DNA of 64,000 nucleotides, from the NCBI GenBank assembly GCA_044228685.1, contig JBGAUL010000021.1, positions 19,504-83,503 of the forward strand. Direction: 5' to 3'. The notes under the pieces were generated by a model. It was not told where the DNA came from. It made no database searches and worked only from the letters and a program-made list of their open reading frames with translations. The position numbers were made by a program, and so were the translations under genes. The first letter of the stretch is position 1, and every line of letters starts with the position of its first letter. This document shows, piece by piece, positions 34,855 to 42,429 of this stretch. This DNA comes from JBBATK01 sp044228685. Lineage in GTDB: Bacteria; Bacteroidota; Ignavibacteria; Kapaibacteriales; NICIL-2.

Positions 34855-36435
34855 ATGGCAAATGAACCCGATCAAAAACAGCAGAACGACGAATTCCCCG
34901 ACGAATCGTCGTCCAATGCATCCTTTCAACTCGATGCAATGGATTCATATCCTGCTGAGTTGCCCTACAGTCCGGCGAGTGCGGACGACACTCCTCAGTC
35001 TTCGAGTTCAGACGCGGTTAGCAGTGACACCCCGCTTGCTGATGCAGGATTGATCGCAACTTTGAAGGAAGATTTAGAGCGAAGTCGCATTCAAAAATCA
35101 AAGAAAGATTCGCTCGAGGACAGTATCAATAAACTCAAGCAACAGCTTCATAAAACAGATGATGCTGTTGAGAGCGACGAAGATCCTGTTCCCTCTGATC
35201 TTGACTCGACACCGGCGGAAGCAGAATTTGATTCGGCTCCGGTCGACGACATCGGGGTCGAACCAGTAATGATCGCTCCTCAGGAAGAGGAAGCAAGCGT
35301 CCCAGTAACAGAAATCCAGACCGAACTACCGGAAGATTCACCTTCAGAGCCAATCGTCATGAATGAATCACCAACTCCTCGTCGAAAAGTATGGCCGATT
35401 GCTGCAGTTGTTGCGGTGATTTCGCTTAGTGCTGGTGGTTATTGGTGGATGGCGTCGCACCCAGTCACTCCTCCGACACAAACAACGGCGACAACAAAAA
35501 CCGAAGAACCAAAGCATGCAGTTGCCGACGCGCATACAGCTGAAAATCATGGTCCAGAAAATGAAGCAACAGCCAAACCTGAACACGAAAATGAAGCTGC
35601 GCACGCTTCGCCTACTTCTGCAGAGAATCACGCGGAAGCAGACAAGCCAGCGGTAGCAGAGCACGGCAAGACAGAACATTCTGAAGGCAAAGAAGCTCCA
35701 AAAGCACCTACGTCACATGAGCATGCAGCAAGTAATTCAAGCAGTGCTGCCACAACACACAAAGAGCCGGAACATGCTAGTCCTAAGACGAACAAACATG
35801 AGCCAAGCTTAGCGCATAACAGCGCAGCAGACCACAAGAGCACTGCAGCGGCGCACACGGAGCAAAAGCCAAAGTCCAGTGAGAAGAAAGAGGCTGAAAA
35901 AACTCCAGCAAAAGAGAGTCCTAAACTTGCAATGCACACAGAGCCGGAGAAGACAAAGCCTGCTCAGAAGCCAAGTCGGACAGAAGCTGAGGAAACCAAA
36001 ACTGCCAAGGAAAAGCCAAGTGCGCAGTTGCAAAAACCAAAACCAGTAGAAATCCAGAAAAAGGAAAAAGACGCCAAGAACCTAACTGCACCGTCAACGA
36101 GCAGTACACAGACTGCGTCGAATAGTACAACAGCAACAAACCCGGACAAGTGGGAACCCAAGCTCATTGCAAAGCCTGTAATGAAAAGCGCTCCTGCAAG
36201 CTCAAAAGGATTGTACACTGTTCAGATTTACTCTAGTCCGTCGCGCGAAGACGCTGAGGAGTGGATCAAGAGATTAAAGACAAAGAATATCGACGGTAGC
36301 TTTGTTTCAAAGCAAACTGTTCGCGGTACGACGTACTACCGCGTGCGCTTCGGTCAATTCTCAACCCGTGAAGAGGCCGAAGGCGCCGCACTTCATTCGG
36401 GATTCGCCTCAGGCTGGGTTGACCGGGTGAAATAA
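34855..36435 (+). CDS. Membrane-anchored SPOR-domain protein
   Basis: I place the start at the ATG at 34855, preceded by AAGGA, giving 526 residues; a GTG frame opening at 34819 would overlap the barrel gene. Residues 1-180 are acidic and disordered, with a coiled-coil-like ESL.ERSRIQKSKKDS.ED segment. One transmembrane helix lies at about 183-206 (VWPIAAVVAVISLSAGGYWWM). A 230-residue Glu/Lys/Ala/Pro/His-rich linker follows. Residues 455-526 form a SPOR domain (YTVQIYSSPSREDAEEWIKRL, then TYYRVRFGQFSTREEAE). SPOR domains bind denuded septal peptidoglycan, so a division role with the upstream ftsW is a reasonable inference. The low-complexity linker explains the many false frames opposite it. 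Confidence 0.88.
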   Translation: MANEPDQKQQNDEFPDESSSNASFQLDAMDSYPAELPYSPASADDTPQSSSSDAVSSDTPLADAGLIATLKEDLERSRIQKSKKDSLEDSINKLKQQLHKTDDAVESDEDPVPSDLDSTPAEAEFDSAPVDDIGVEPVMIAPQEEEASVPVTEIQTELPEDSPSEPIVMNESPTPRRKVWPIAAVVAVISLSAGGYWWMASHPVTPPTQTTATTKTEEPKHAVADAHTAENHGPENEATAKPEHENEAAHASPTSAENHAEADKPAVAEHGKTEHSEGKEAPKAPTSHEHAASNSSSAATTHKEPEHASPKTNKHEPSLAHNSAADHKSTAAAHTEQKPKSSEKKEAEKTPAKESPKLAMHTEPEKTKPAQKPSRTEAEETKTAKEKPSAQLQKPKPVEIQKKEKDAKNLTAPSTSSTQTASNSTTATNPDKWEPKLIAKPVMKSAPASSKGLYTVQIYSSPSREDAEEWIKRLKTKNIDGSFVSKQTVRGTTYYRVRFGQFSTREEAEGAALHSGFASGWVDRVK

Positions 36436-36447
36436 TAGTTATTTTTG
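36419..36447 (+). promoter_or_regulatory. Bacteroidota-type promoter for the TonB-like gene
   Basis: TTG at 36419-36421, an 18-base spacer and TATTTTTG at 36440-36447 match the consensus TTG-N17-23-TAnnTTTG. The box lies 66 bases upstream of the ATG at 36513 and overlaps the SPOR gene end, so the TonB gene can be expressed independently of the module upstream. Confidence 0.7.
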
Positions 36448-36512
36448 TACGTTCATCTTACCGCGGTAGTTAAGCAGCATTGACTATCGATAGTGACCGA
36501 AAGGAATACAGT

Positions 36513-37334
36513 ATGCGACCCTCTGATAACACAGAGCAAAAGGCGTTTGTCATTCGCATTCCTTGGGACTCTAACACAGTCCGAGGTTTCATTTGTGCGC
36601 TTCTTATCATCATCTTTTTCGTCGTTATCTCGCCGTACATCCCTGTTCGGCCGCTTGTACTGTCTTCGCACGATACTACCTCTATTCCTATAGAAGTCAT
36701 AACGCTTCTCAAGTTTGGCAAGGGTAATGGTCCGGCTCCGAGTCATGGTAATCTAACTGATGCAGGCAAGCTTGCGCACGCGACTCAAAACAGTCCGCGT
36801 TTTCAAGATGCTGCAGCTCCTAAACAAAGTACAAAACTCAAATCGACGAGCTCCTCGTCGACTGATATTGCAGTAAATATCAGGACCACAAAGAGCGAAA
36901 ACTCTAAGGACGAAAAGAATAAATCTAAGGCCACCGAGAATAGCTCGAATGTAAAAACTAACGTAAGTGATCATTCGACATCGGTTGCTCAAGGTGACAA
37001 GAAAGCAACAACGGACGGTACAGGTCGTGGCATTCAAGGCACATCTTCGGGTGCCGGTTTGGGTATGTCGCTAGAGTGGACAAATGGCGGTGGCAATGCG
37101 GTGGTTCTCACGAAGAGAATGCCGACTGCACCGAGTGGTCTCAATAATTCTACCGTCGTCAAGCTTCGCTTTACTGTCGATCGCAATGGCGACGTCGTTA
37201 GCGTTTCTCCCCTTACGCGCGGCGCACCACTAGCTGAATCAGCCGCACTTCGAGCCATGTGGCTTTGGAAATTCAAGCTCAAAGACGAGCAAAGAGCCGA
37301 GGGAATCGTTAAGTTTACGTTTGATGTAAACTAA
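36513..37334 (+). CDS. TonB-like energy transducer
   Basis: From the ATG at 36513 (AAGGAA a few bases upstream) the protein has 273 residues; an earlier TTG in the same frame at 36480 is unlikely. One N-terminal transmembrane helix (about residues 20-45) anchors it. Residues 60-175 are a Lys/Ser/Thr/Asn-rich periplasmic linker. The C-terminal 85 residues match the TonB C-terminal domain: VVKLRFTVDRNGDVVSVSP, then AESAALRAMWLWKF, ending in a beta strand KFTFDVN. TonB passes proton-motive energy from ExbB-ExbD to outer-membrane receptors; no exbBD genes are next to it. It follows the barrel and SPOR genes, suggesting it serves the upstream barrel. The flippase starts 8 bases after its stop. Confidence 0.85.
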   Translation: MRPSDNTEQKAFVIRIPWDSNTVRGFICALLIIIFFVVISPYIPVRPLVLSSHDTTSIPIEVITLLKFGKGNGPAPSHGNLTDAGKLAHATQNSPRFQDAAAPKQSTKLKSTSSSSTDIAVNIRTTKSENSKDEKNKSKATENSSNVKTNVSDHSTSVAQGDKKATTDGTGRGIQGTSSGAGLGMSLEWTNGGGNAVVLTKRMPTAPSGLNNSTVVKLRFTVDRNGDVVSVSPLTRGAPLAESAALRAMWLWKFKLKDEQRAEGIVKFTFDVN

Positions 37335-37341
37335 GAACCTC

Positions 37342-38814
37342 GTGGAACAAGCGTCAATTCCGAAGAGCTCAACGCGTGCGGCAACAGGAGCTGGGCTTAT
37401 CCTGATTACACAGATAGTAGGTTACGGACTGTTCTTTCTGGCGCAGCGCATCGTATTGTCAGCGCTCAGCAAGGAAGAGTTCGGTAGTCTCTCCTTCATC
37501 CAACAGATTTCCTCGACTATACTCGTTGTGCTGGTTGATGCCGGCATGAACAATATCGCCGTGCGAGAAATGGTTCGGCGACCGCTCGAGCGCTTTCGCA
37601 TCGTTGCATCTGTCTTTTGGATTCGCATTGCTTCGACCGTACTTAGTGGCCTTGTCGTCGCGACGGTTTTCTGGTTCTACAACTCATCACACATCGTCGT
37701 TGCCCTTGCCGCCGTGGCAATGATCAGCCTCAATAGCCGATCTTCCATGCTTCGTGCGGCGATCGAACTTCCCTTTCGCGAGAACCTGAATTTTCGTCTG
37801 GTGTCGTTAGCCTTCATCGCTGACATCGCTCTGTACTTCGCAATGCTCTTCTTCTTCCGTGCACAGCTTAGCATGGAACTGATTATTGGTCTGCAGCTAC
37901 TCGCGACGCTGCCAAGTTTCTTCTTTATCGCGTGGAAGATCAAACTGCCGAAGATCATATTTCCGATCTCAACCTGGTCCGAGATGAAAACAATGCTCAT
38001 GCACGTGCGGCCACTCACCGCTCAACTCCTCACACAGAATGCTCACGCGGCAATTGACTTAACGACCTTGAACGCTTTTGCCGGTCTTCGTGACATGGGA
38101 GTCTTTGGCGCAATCTCTAACATGGGTAGTATCATACTCACTACCTACGTTGCTCTGTCCTCAGCTTTGTTTCCCATGATCTCTGAGGCAATACACAGTG
38201 GCGTTGGTGACGCTAAACACCGCATTGTTCGAACTCTTAGTATCATCACCTTTGTCTCTGTTGTTTTGGCGACAACTCNNNNNNNNNNNNNNNNNNNNAC
38301 CAAGGATGTCTACAAAGACAACCTTCTTGAGTTCCAGTTACAGTTCTGGTGCGCAGTGTTTATCAATATTGCCCAGACTGGCTTGCTGATCAATTCAGCA
38401 CAGAACGTTCCGCGCGCGATGTTCTTTTCCGGACTCTGTTTGGTTGCAGGAAGTCTCAGCGCTGATTTCATCCTCATACCACAGTGGCACACCGCTGGGA
38501 TGATGGTCGCTAAAAGCTGGTCCAATACTCTTTCCGCGGCACTGTCGCTTTGGTTTATCGCACGTGAGTATGGTAGCGCCCCCATCTTGCGCTACGTCAT
38601 GCAGACTGCAGGTGTGATGCTTGTCTGTATACCATACAGCCTTCTCGCATTGCATTACATGAGCATGATTCCGGCTGCCCTTGGTGCGCTGCTTCTTAGC
38701 GTATTAGTTTCTTGGATGCTTGGTTTGGTTGGTGCTGATGAGTGGCAACTTGGACTCAAGCTGTTAAGCGGTGTCAAGAGGAAGCTTGGTCTTCAGAGTA
38801 ACGCTCAAGCTTAA
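37342..38814 (+). CDS. Polysaccharide/lipid flippase (MOP superfamily), interrupted by assembly gap
   Basis: The GTG at 37342 opens a 490-codon frame with about 12-14 transmembrane segments. The start, GAGLILITQIVGYGLFFLAQRIVLSALSKEEFGSLSFIQQI, and the internal A.SNMGSI.LTTYVALS.ALFPM..EA motif are typical of Wzx/MurJ-like lipid-linked saccharide exporters of the polysaccharide_synt family. A run of 20 N (38279-38298) removes about seven residues in a loop; the frame continues correctly on the other side and the spacing fits the family, so the gap size is believable. The distal 41 bases overlap the convergent lptB gene. Substrate unknown; cell-wall or O-antigen precursors are candidates. Confidence 0.8.
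   Translation: MEQASIPKSSTRAATGAGLILITQIVGYGLFFLAQRIVLSALSKEEFGSLSFIQQISSTILVVLVDAGMNNIAVREMVRRPLERFRIVASVFWIRIASTVLSGLVVATVFWFYNSSHIVVALAAVAMISLNSRSSMLRAAIELPFRENLNFRLVSLAFIADIALYFAMLFFFRAQLSMELIIGLQLLATLPSFFFIAWKIKLPKIIFPISTWSEMKTMLMHVRPLTAQLLTQNAHAAIDLTTLNAFAGLRDMGVFGAISNMGSIILTTYVALSSALFPMISEAIHSGVGDAKHRIVRTLSIITFVSVVLATTXXXXXXXTKDVYKDNLLEFQLQFWCAVFINIAQTGLLINSAQNVPRAMFFSGLCLVAGSLSADFILIPQWHTAGMMVAKSWSNTLSAALSLWFIAREYGSAPILRYVMQTAGVMLVCIPYSLLALHYMSMIPAALGALLLSVLVSWMLGLVGADEWQLGLKLLSGVKRKLGLQSNAQA
38279..38298. other. Assembly gap (20 N)
   Basis: Twenty undetermined bases inside the flippase gene. Sequence left and right of this point comes from different assembled pieces, which matters for the defects listed on the right-hand side. 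Confidence 1.
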
Positions 38815-39541
38815 AGCTCTGACCTAGATATCGACGACGCACTTCCTCATTTCCTGCAATCTCCGCCGCGCTTCCGGCAATGAAAACTTTACCCTCGATG
38901 AGAATGTACGATCGATCTGTTATCGACAGAGTCTCGTGTACATTGTGGTCGGTTATAAGCACGCCAATGTTCCGATTCTTAAGCGCCTTTACCATGTGCA
39001 TGATATCCTCAACCGCTATCGGATCAATACCTGCAAATGGTTCGTCGAGAAGAATAAACTTGGGATTTGAGGCGATGGTTCGAGCGATTTCTGTGCGACG
39101 GCGTTCGCCACCGGAAAGTACATATCCAGGACTCTTGCGAATATGCATGATGTTGAAGTCGTGAAGCAGTTCTTCCAGTCGTGCATGTCGCTGCGAACGG
39201 TTCAGCGGTTGGAGTTCTAGTACTGCTAAGATGTTGTCTTCGACGCTAAGCTTGCGAAAGACCGAGGCTTCCTGTGGCAGATATGCGATTCCACGACGAG
39301 CCCTTTTGTACATCGCCATCGAAGTGATGTCTTTGCCGTCGAGGATAACAGAGCCCTCACTGGGACGAATCATACCAACGATCATGTAGAAGGATGTAGT
39401 CTTGCCGGCTCCGTTGGGTCCGAGCAATCCCACGCATTCGCCTTGTCGAACTTCGTAACTAACGTTATCGACGACCGCTCGCTTTGAGTAGACTTTGCGG
39501 AGATTCTGTGCCTGGAGTAGACTGGATTGTTCGTTGCTCAT
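38774..39541 (-). CDS. lptB: LPS export ABC transporter ATP-binding protein
   Basis: LptB is the ATPase of the LptB2FGC machine that extracts lipopolysaccharide from the inner membrane. The 255-residue product has Walker A GPNGAGKTT, the Q loop (YLPQEASVFRKLSVEDNI), the ABC signature YVLSGGERRR, Walker B FILLDEPFAGIDP and the H-loop ITDHNVHETL. The Q-loop FRKL sequence and the AGID after Walker B distinguish LptB from the amino-acid ATPases. The start codon overlaps the HtrA stop by 4 bases (ATGA at 39538-39541), so it is the second gene of a protease-lptB unit. Its 3' end overlaps the convergent flippase by 41 bases. Confidence 0.95.
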   Translation of the reverse strand: MSNEQSSLLQAQNLRKVYSKRAVVDNVSYEVRQGECVGLLGPNGAGKTTSFYMIVGMIRPSEGSVILDGKDITSMAMYKRARRGIAYLPQEASVFRKLSVEDNILAVLELQPLNRSQRHARLEELLHDFNIMHIRKSPGYVLSGGERRRTEIARTIASNPKFILLDEPFAGIDPIAVEDIMHMVKALKNRNIGVLITDHNVHETLSITDRSYILIEGKVFIAGSAAEIAGNEEVRRRYLGQSFKLERYSEDQASS

Positions 39542-40728
39542 CGTCGTCTATCCGGCGTAAATTTTTCTATAGTAATCTTCTTCTGCAAAACCTCTCCATC
39601 CCTTTCAATCTTCAATTTCAAAGTCTGACCAACCACCGCGTCATCGAACAACACATTGAAGTCTTCGATGGTACGAATCGGTGTCCCATCGACTTCAAGA
39701 ATGATATCAAGCGGACTGATTCCCGCTTTGTCTGCAGGTGAATTTCGCGACACTTGGGTTACAATCACGCCTTCGGTGTGAGTCGTCTGATACTGCTTCG
39801 CATTTGACTCAGACAAAGGAAAAATGCCGAGCCCTGTAAATGCACCGGATCGATCAGCCTTTATACCATTGCGCAATTGCTCCATGATGGTGCGCACGCG
39901 ATTGATTGGAATAGCAAAGCCAATTCCAATGCTCCCTGCTCCGCTCGATGATTGTGATGTCGAGAAGATAATTGTATTCATACCAATCACTTCTCCATCG
40001 ACGTTGATGAGGGGTCCGCCGGAATTACCCGAGCTAATAGCAGCATCTGTTTGAATCATTCCCTTGTACACCCGCGTGTAGCCTTCGGCATTTTCGGTAA
40101 AGCTTACTCCTGTATTTGAAACCACACCTACGGTGACGGTTGGCTTGGAGTTTTTGTCGAATAGACCAAAGGGATTACCAAAGGCAATGGCCCATTCACC
40201 GACCTGTACATCATCAGAGTTGCCAAATTTGAGATAAGGTAAATTCTTGCCTTTAATCTTCAGCAAAGCAACGTCACTGGTGCGATCCGATCCAATAATC
40301 TCGGCGTCGAATTTCTCGCCGTCGGTGGTGGTTACGACGATTTTTGATGCGCGTCCTGCTACGTGGTCGTTTGTGATAATGTAGCCATCACTCGACACGA
40401 GAAAGCCCGATCCCAATGATTGAACCTTTTGTGTGTAGCGCTGTCGCATTTGCGGAAAAAAGCGATCGAACCAAGGATCAAAAAAGGGATCTTGATATTC
40501 TCTCAGCTCAGTCACGTTAATACCGACAATAGCAGGAGAACAATCCTTTGCAACTTTGGTAATAGCATTTTGACGTGAGCCGCTGATTACGGCGTTTTTC
40601 TCTTCGCGCGAGGTGCGATTTGAGTTATCCGGTACAAGAGCTTCAGGCACCGATGAGTTTTTCGTGCACGAAGCACCGTGAGCTGCAACCAGCGCCAAGA
40701 AAAACACAAGAAGGGTTGAACGCAACAT
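39538..40728 (-). CDS. HtrA/Deg-type serine protease with PDZ domain
   Basis: From the ATG at 40728 the product has 396 residues and opens with a signal sequence ending in a Cys at position 21, so it may be a lipoprotein (the -3 residue is Gly, a weak lipobox). The trypsin-like triad is intact: His122 in ITNDHVAG, Asp152 in SDVALLKI and Ser236 in GNSGGPL. One PDZ domain lies at about 285-390. This one-PDZ form resembles DegS or HtrA of many bacteria. Periplasmic protein quality control is the expected role. The start at 40755 is possible but would bury the signal. lptB is translationally coupled downstream. An alpha/beta hydrolase gene lies upstream. Confidence 0.92.
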   Translation of the reverse strand: MLRSTLLVFFLALVAAHGASCTKNSSVPEALVPDNSNRTSREEKNAVISGSRQNAITKVAKDCSPAIVGINVTELREYQDPFFDPWFDRFFPQMRQRYTQKVQSLGSGFLVSSDGYIITNDHVAGRASKIVVTTTDGEKFDAEIIGSDRTSDVALLKIKGKNLPYLKFGNSDDVQVGEWAIAFGNPFGLFDKNSKPTVTVGVVSNTGVSFTENAEGYTRVYKGMIQTDAAISSGNSGGPLINVDGEVIGMNTIIFSTSQSSSGAGSIGIGFAIPINRVRTIMEQLRNGIKADRSGAFTGLGIFPLSESNAKQYQTTHTEGVIVTQVSRNSPADKAGISPLDIILEVDGTPIRTIEDFNVLFDDAVVGQTLKLKIERDGEVLQKKITIEKFTPDRRR

Positions 40729-40805
40729 TTCCCAATATCTCCAATCGTTTGTCATACTATACTTTTTTCTTGCGCTATAATACGAATAGAGCCTCTCTTC
40801 TATTG

Positions 40806-41969
40806 CTAATTTCTGTGAAAATGCGCGTGAATCCAGGTCTGAACTTTTTGATTAATGTCGGGAGTCATCCAGTGTATGCCATCAAAGGGTACGTAGCTAG
40901 TCGTGACTCCTGCCTGACTGAGCATGTCGTGGATTAACTCTGCTGTCTGAAATGGAACAATGGGATCTTGCTTCCCATGACAGTGCAACACGTCAATGCC
41001 GTGCTGACGTAAGCTTGCTGCACGTTCACGCAAATGTGCTTCTTCGAAGTAGCTAGGACTCAAAGCAATAACGGATCGTATGCGCTCAGGAAAACGCGTT
41101 GCAAAGACAAGCGAGTAGAAACCACCCTGGCTGAAACCAATAATGAGCGGCAAATCTTTCGTGAGCGGAAGTGTGCGCTGAGCGTGCGTTAAAACATCAG
41201 CATACCACCTCGCAGATAACTCGACAGTTTCTTGACGAAGAGTGTCGGGAACCTGCAGATCGGTCGGAGACGCTGACAACTGGCTTTGTCCGTGGGCAAT
41301 ACTTTCGGGAAACTTGGCGTACGGTGCTTCAGGACATACCACGATCACCGAACTCAACTTCAATTCCTTCATCCATCGAAGCATCACGGCGGGTGTCTGA
41401 CCATTGCCATGAAGCAAAAGAATTAACGGATAACGCTTCGTAGAATCATAGTCAGAGGGATACAAAACGCGGTATCTCGCCATGCGTTCCTGCTTGCAAT
41501 AGGCAAAGGGAAACTCGGCATTTTCTCTTGCGTTGGCATTTACTCGCTGCTGGACTTCCTTCCACTTATTGAGCAAACGCAAGGGAGCAAACTCAGGCTC
41601 GTCGTTAACTCGTTTGAGATCACTTAGGCCGGCAATCGCTGCTTGTTCCAGGGCTTTGAGTGCAAGTTCACTCTGCGCGACCTTGACTAAGCAGAGGGCG
41701 TGGAAATAGTGCGCCATGGTGTCGCGAGGACATGCTTGTACCCACGATTCATAACTCGCATTTGCAGAGCGATAATCGCCACTCTTCATGAAATCATCTG
41801 CCTTCTCGCGCATGGTGCGAAGATCAGGGAGTTGCTGGGCAGATGCGATCTGGTTAATGGAGATGACTATAGTCAGGAATAGCAGCAGATGGCGCCAGAA
41901 AGCGGCACTTCTTCTTCCGGACGGATTGTCCAGACACGCTTGGAAACTCACACTCTTGATTGCCTTCAT
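40806..41969 (-). CDS. Secreted alpha/beta hydrolase with N-terminal TPR-like segment
   Basis: The 387-residue protein has a signal peptide (about 25-45, ending ASAQQ). Residues 50-120 form a TPR-like pair (ADDFMKSGDYRSANASYESW; ALEQAAIAGLSDL). The hydrolase part runs from about 165 to 385 and has LLLHGNGQ, the nucleophile elbow GFSQGG (Ser280), the acid HGKQDPIVP (Asp335) and the His in GIHWMTP (His366), so the triad is complete. The dienelactone hydrolase/phospholipase-carboxylesterase family (PF02230-like) is the best fit. The substrate is unknown. A TPR added to a secreted esterase is a less common arrangement. HtrA follows 77 bases downstream, possibly in the same transcript. Confidence 0.83.
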   Translation of the reverse strand: MKAIKSVSFQACLDNPSGRRSAAFWRHLLLFLTIVISINQIASAQQLPDLRTMREKADDFMKSGDYRSANASYESWVQACPRDTMAHYFHALCLVKVAQSELALKALEQAAIAGLSDLKRVNDEPEFAPLRLLNKWKEVQQRVNANARENAEFPFAYCKQERMARYRVLYPSDYDSTKRYPLILLLHGNGQTPAVMLRWMKELKLSSVIVVCPEAPYAKFPESIAHGQSQLSASPTDLQVPDTLRQETVELSARWYADVLTHAQRTLPLTKDLPLIIGFSQGGFYSLVFATRFPERIRSVIALSPSYFEEAHLRERAASLRQHGIDVLHCHGKQDPIVPFQTAELIHDMLSQAGVTTSYVPFDGIHWMTPDINQKVQTWIHAHFHRN

Positions 41970-42017
41970 ATTCTGCTGCCTGCGATCGGAGTTGATCGTT
42001 GATTTCCCCTGGAACAG

Positions 42018-42042
42018 AAAAAGACACCGCTGGGTGTCTTTT
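42018..42042 (-). terminator. Intrinsic terminator after tRNA-Leu
   Basis: On the minus strand a 10-bp perfect stem (AAAAGACACC and its complement, 42033-42042 with 42019-42028) encloses a 4-base loop and leads into five T. It lies 12 bases after the 3' end of tRNA-Leu, between it and the hydrolase gene. Confidence 0.75.
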
Positions 42043-42054
42043 CATAACTTTTTG

Positions 42055-42138
42055 TGCCCGGAACAGGACTTGAACCTGCATGTCCGTGAGAACACTACAC
42101 CCTGAATGTAGCGCGTCTGCCAATTTCGCCATCCGGGC
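42055..42138 (-). tRNA. tRNA-Leu(CAG)
   Basis: Read on the minus strand, GCCCGGA (from 42138) pairs with TCCGGGC near the 3' end, and A follows as discriminator (42055). The anticodon stem CTACA/TGTAG encloses TTCAGGG with anticodon CAG. The variable arm is long (class II) and the T loop carries GGTTCAAGTCC. CCA is not encoded. It reads the CUG codon. Confidence 0.95.
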
Positions 42139-42185
42139 AGACATCCTCGATTACGCGAAGGATGAATTTGGCTTTAGTAAGCCAG

Positions 42186-42272
42186 CGGAGAGGGAGGGAT
42201 TCGAACCCTCGATACCGTTGCCGGTATAACGGTTTTCGAGACCGCCCGATTCAACCACTCTCGCACCTCTCC
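42186..42272 (-). tRNA. tRNA-Ser(CGA)
   Basis: On the minus strand GGAGAGG (from 42272) pairs with CCTCTCC, discriminator G at 42186. The anticodon loop CTCGAAA gives CGA, reading UCG. A long variable arm with ACCGGCAACGGT and the T arm GAGGGTTCGAATCCCTC are present. CCA is not encoded. It is 47 bases upstream of tRNA-Leu and shares its promoter. Confidence 0.95.
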
Positions 42273-42295
42273 GGAGTGGCTACTTTATGGGACTG

Positions 42296-42326
42296 CAAAA
42301 ATACAGTCCGAATCTAACGTAGCCAA
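42296..42326 (-). promoter_or_regulatory. Bacteroidota-type promoter of the tRNA-Ser/tRNA-Leu unit
   Basis: On the minus strand TTG (42324-42326), a 20-base spacer and TATTTTTG (42296-42303) match TTG-N17-23-TAnnTTTG. It lies 24 bases before the mature tRNA-Ser 5' end. Confidence 0.75.
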
Positions 42327-42429
42327 CCTTCATTCTGTCATTCGAGAGCACACACGGTTAACGATTTATCGCAACTAACATATTTCAAAGCACTTGCAGT
42401 AATTATCCACCAAACATACAGCGATTCGA

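Noticed and set aside
35368..36218. Several minus-strand frames opposite the SPOR protein linker
   Set aside because: The Glu/Lys/Ala-rich linker gives Cys/Phe/Leu-rich antisense frames by composition alone.
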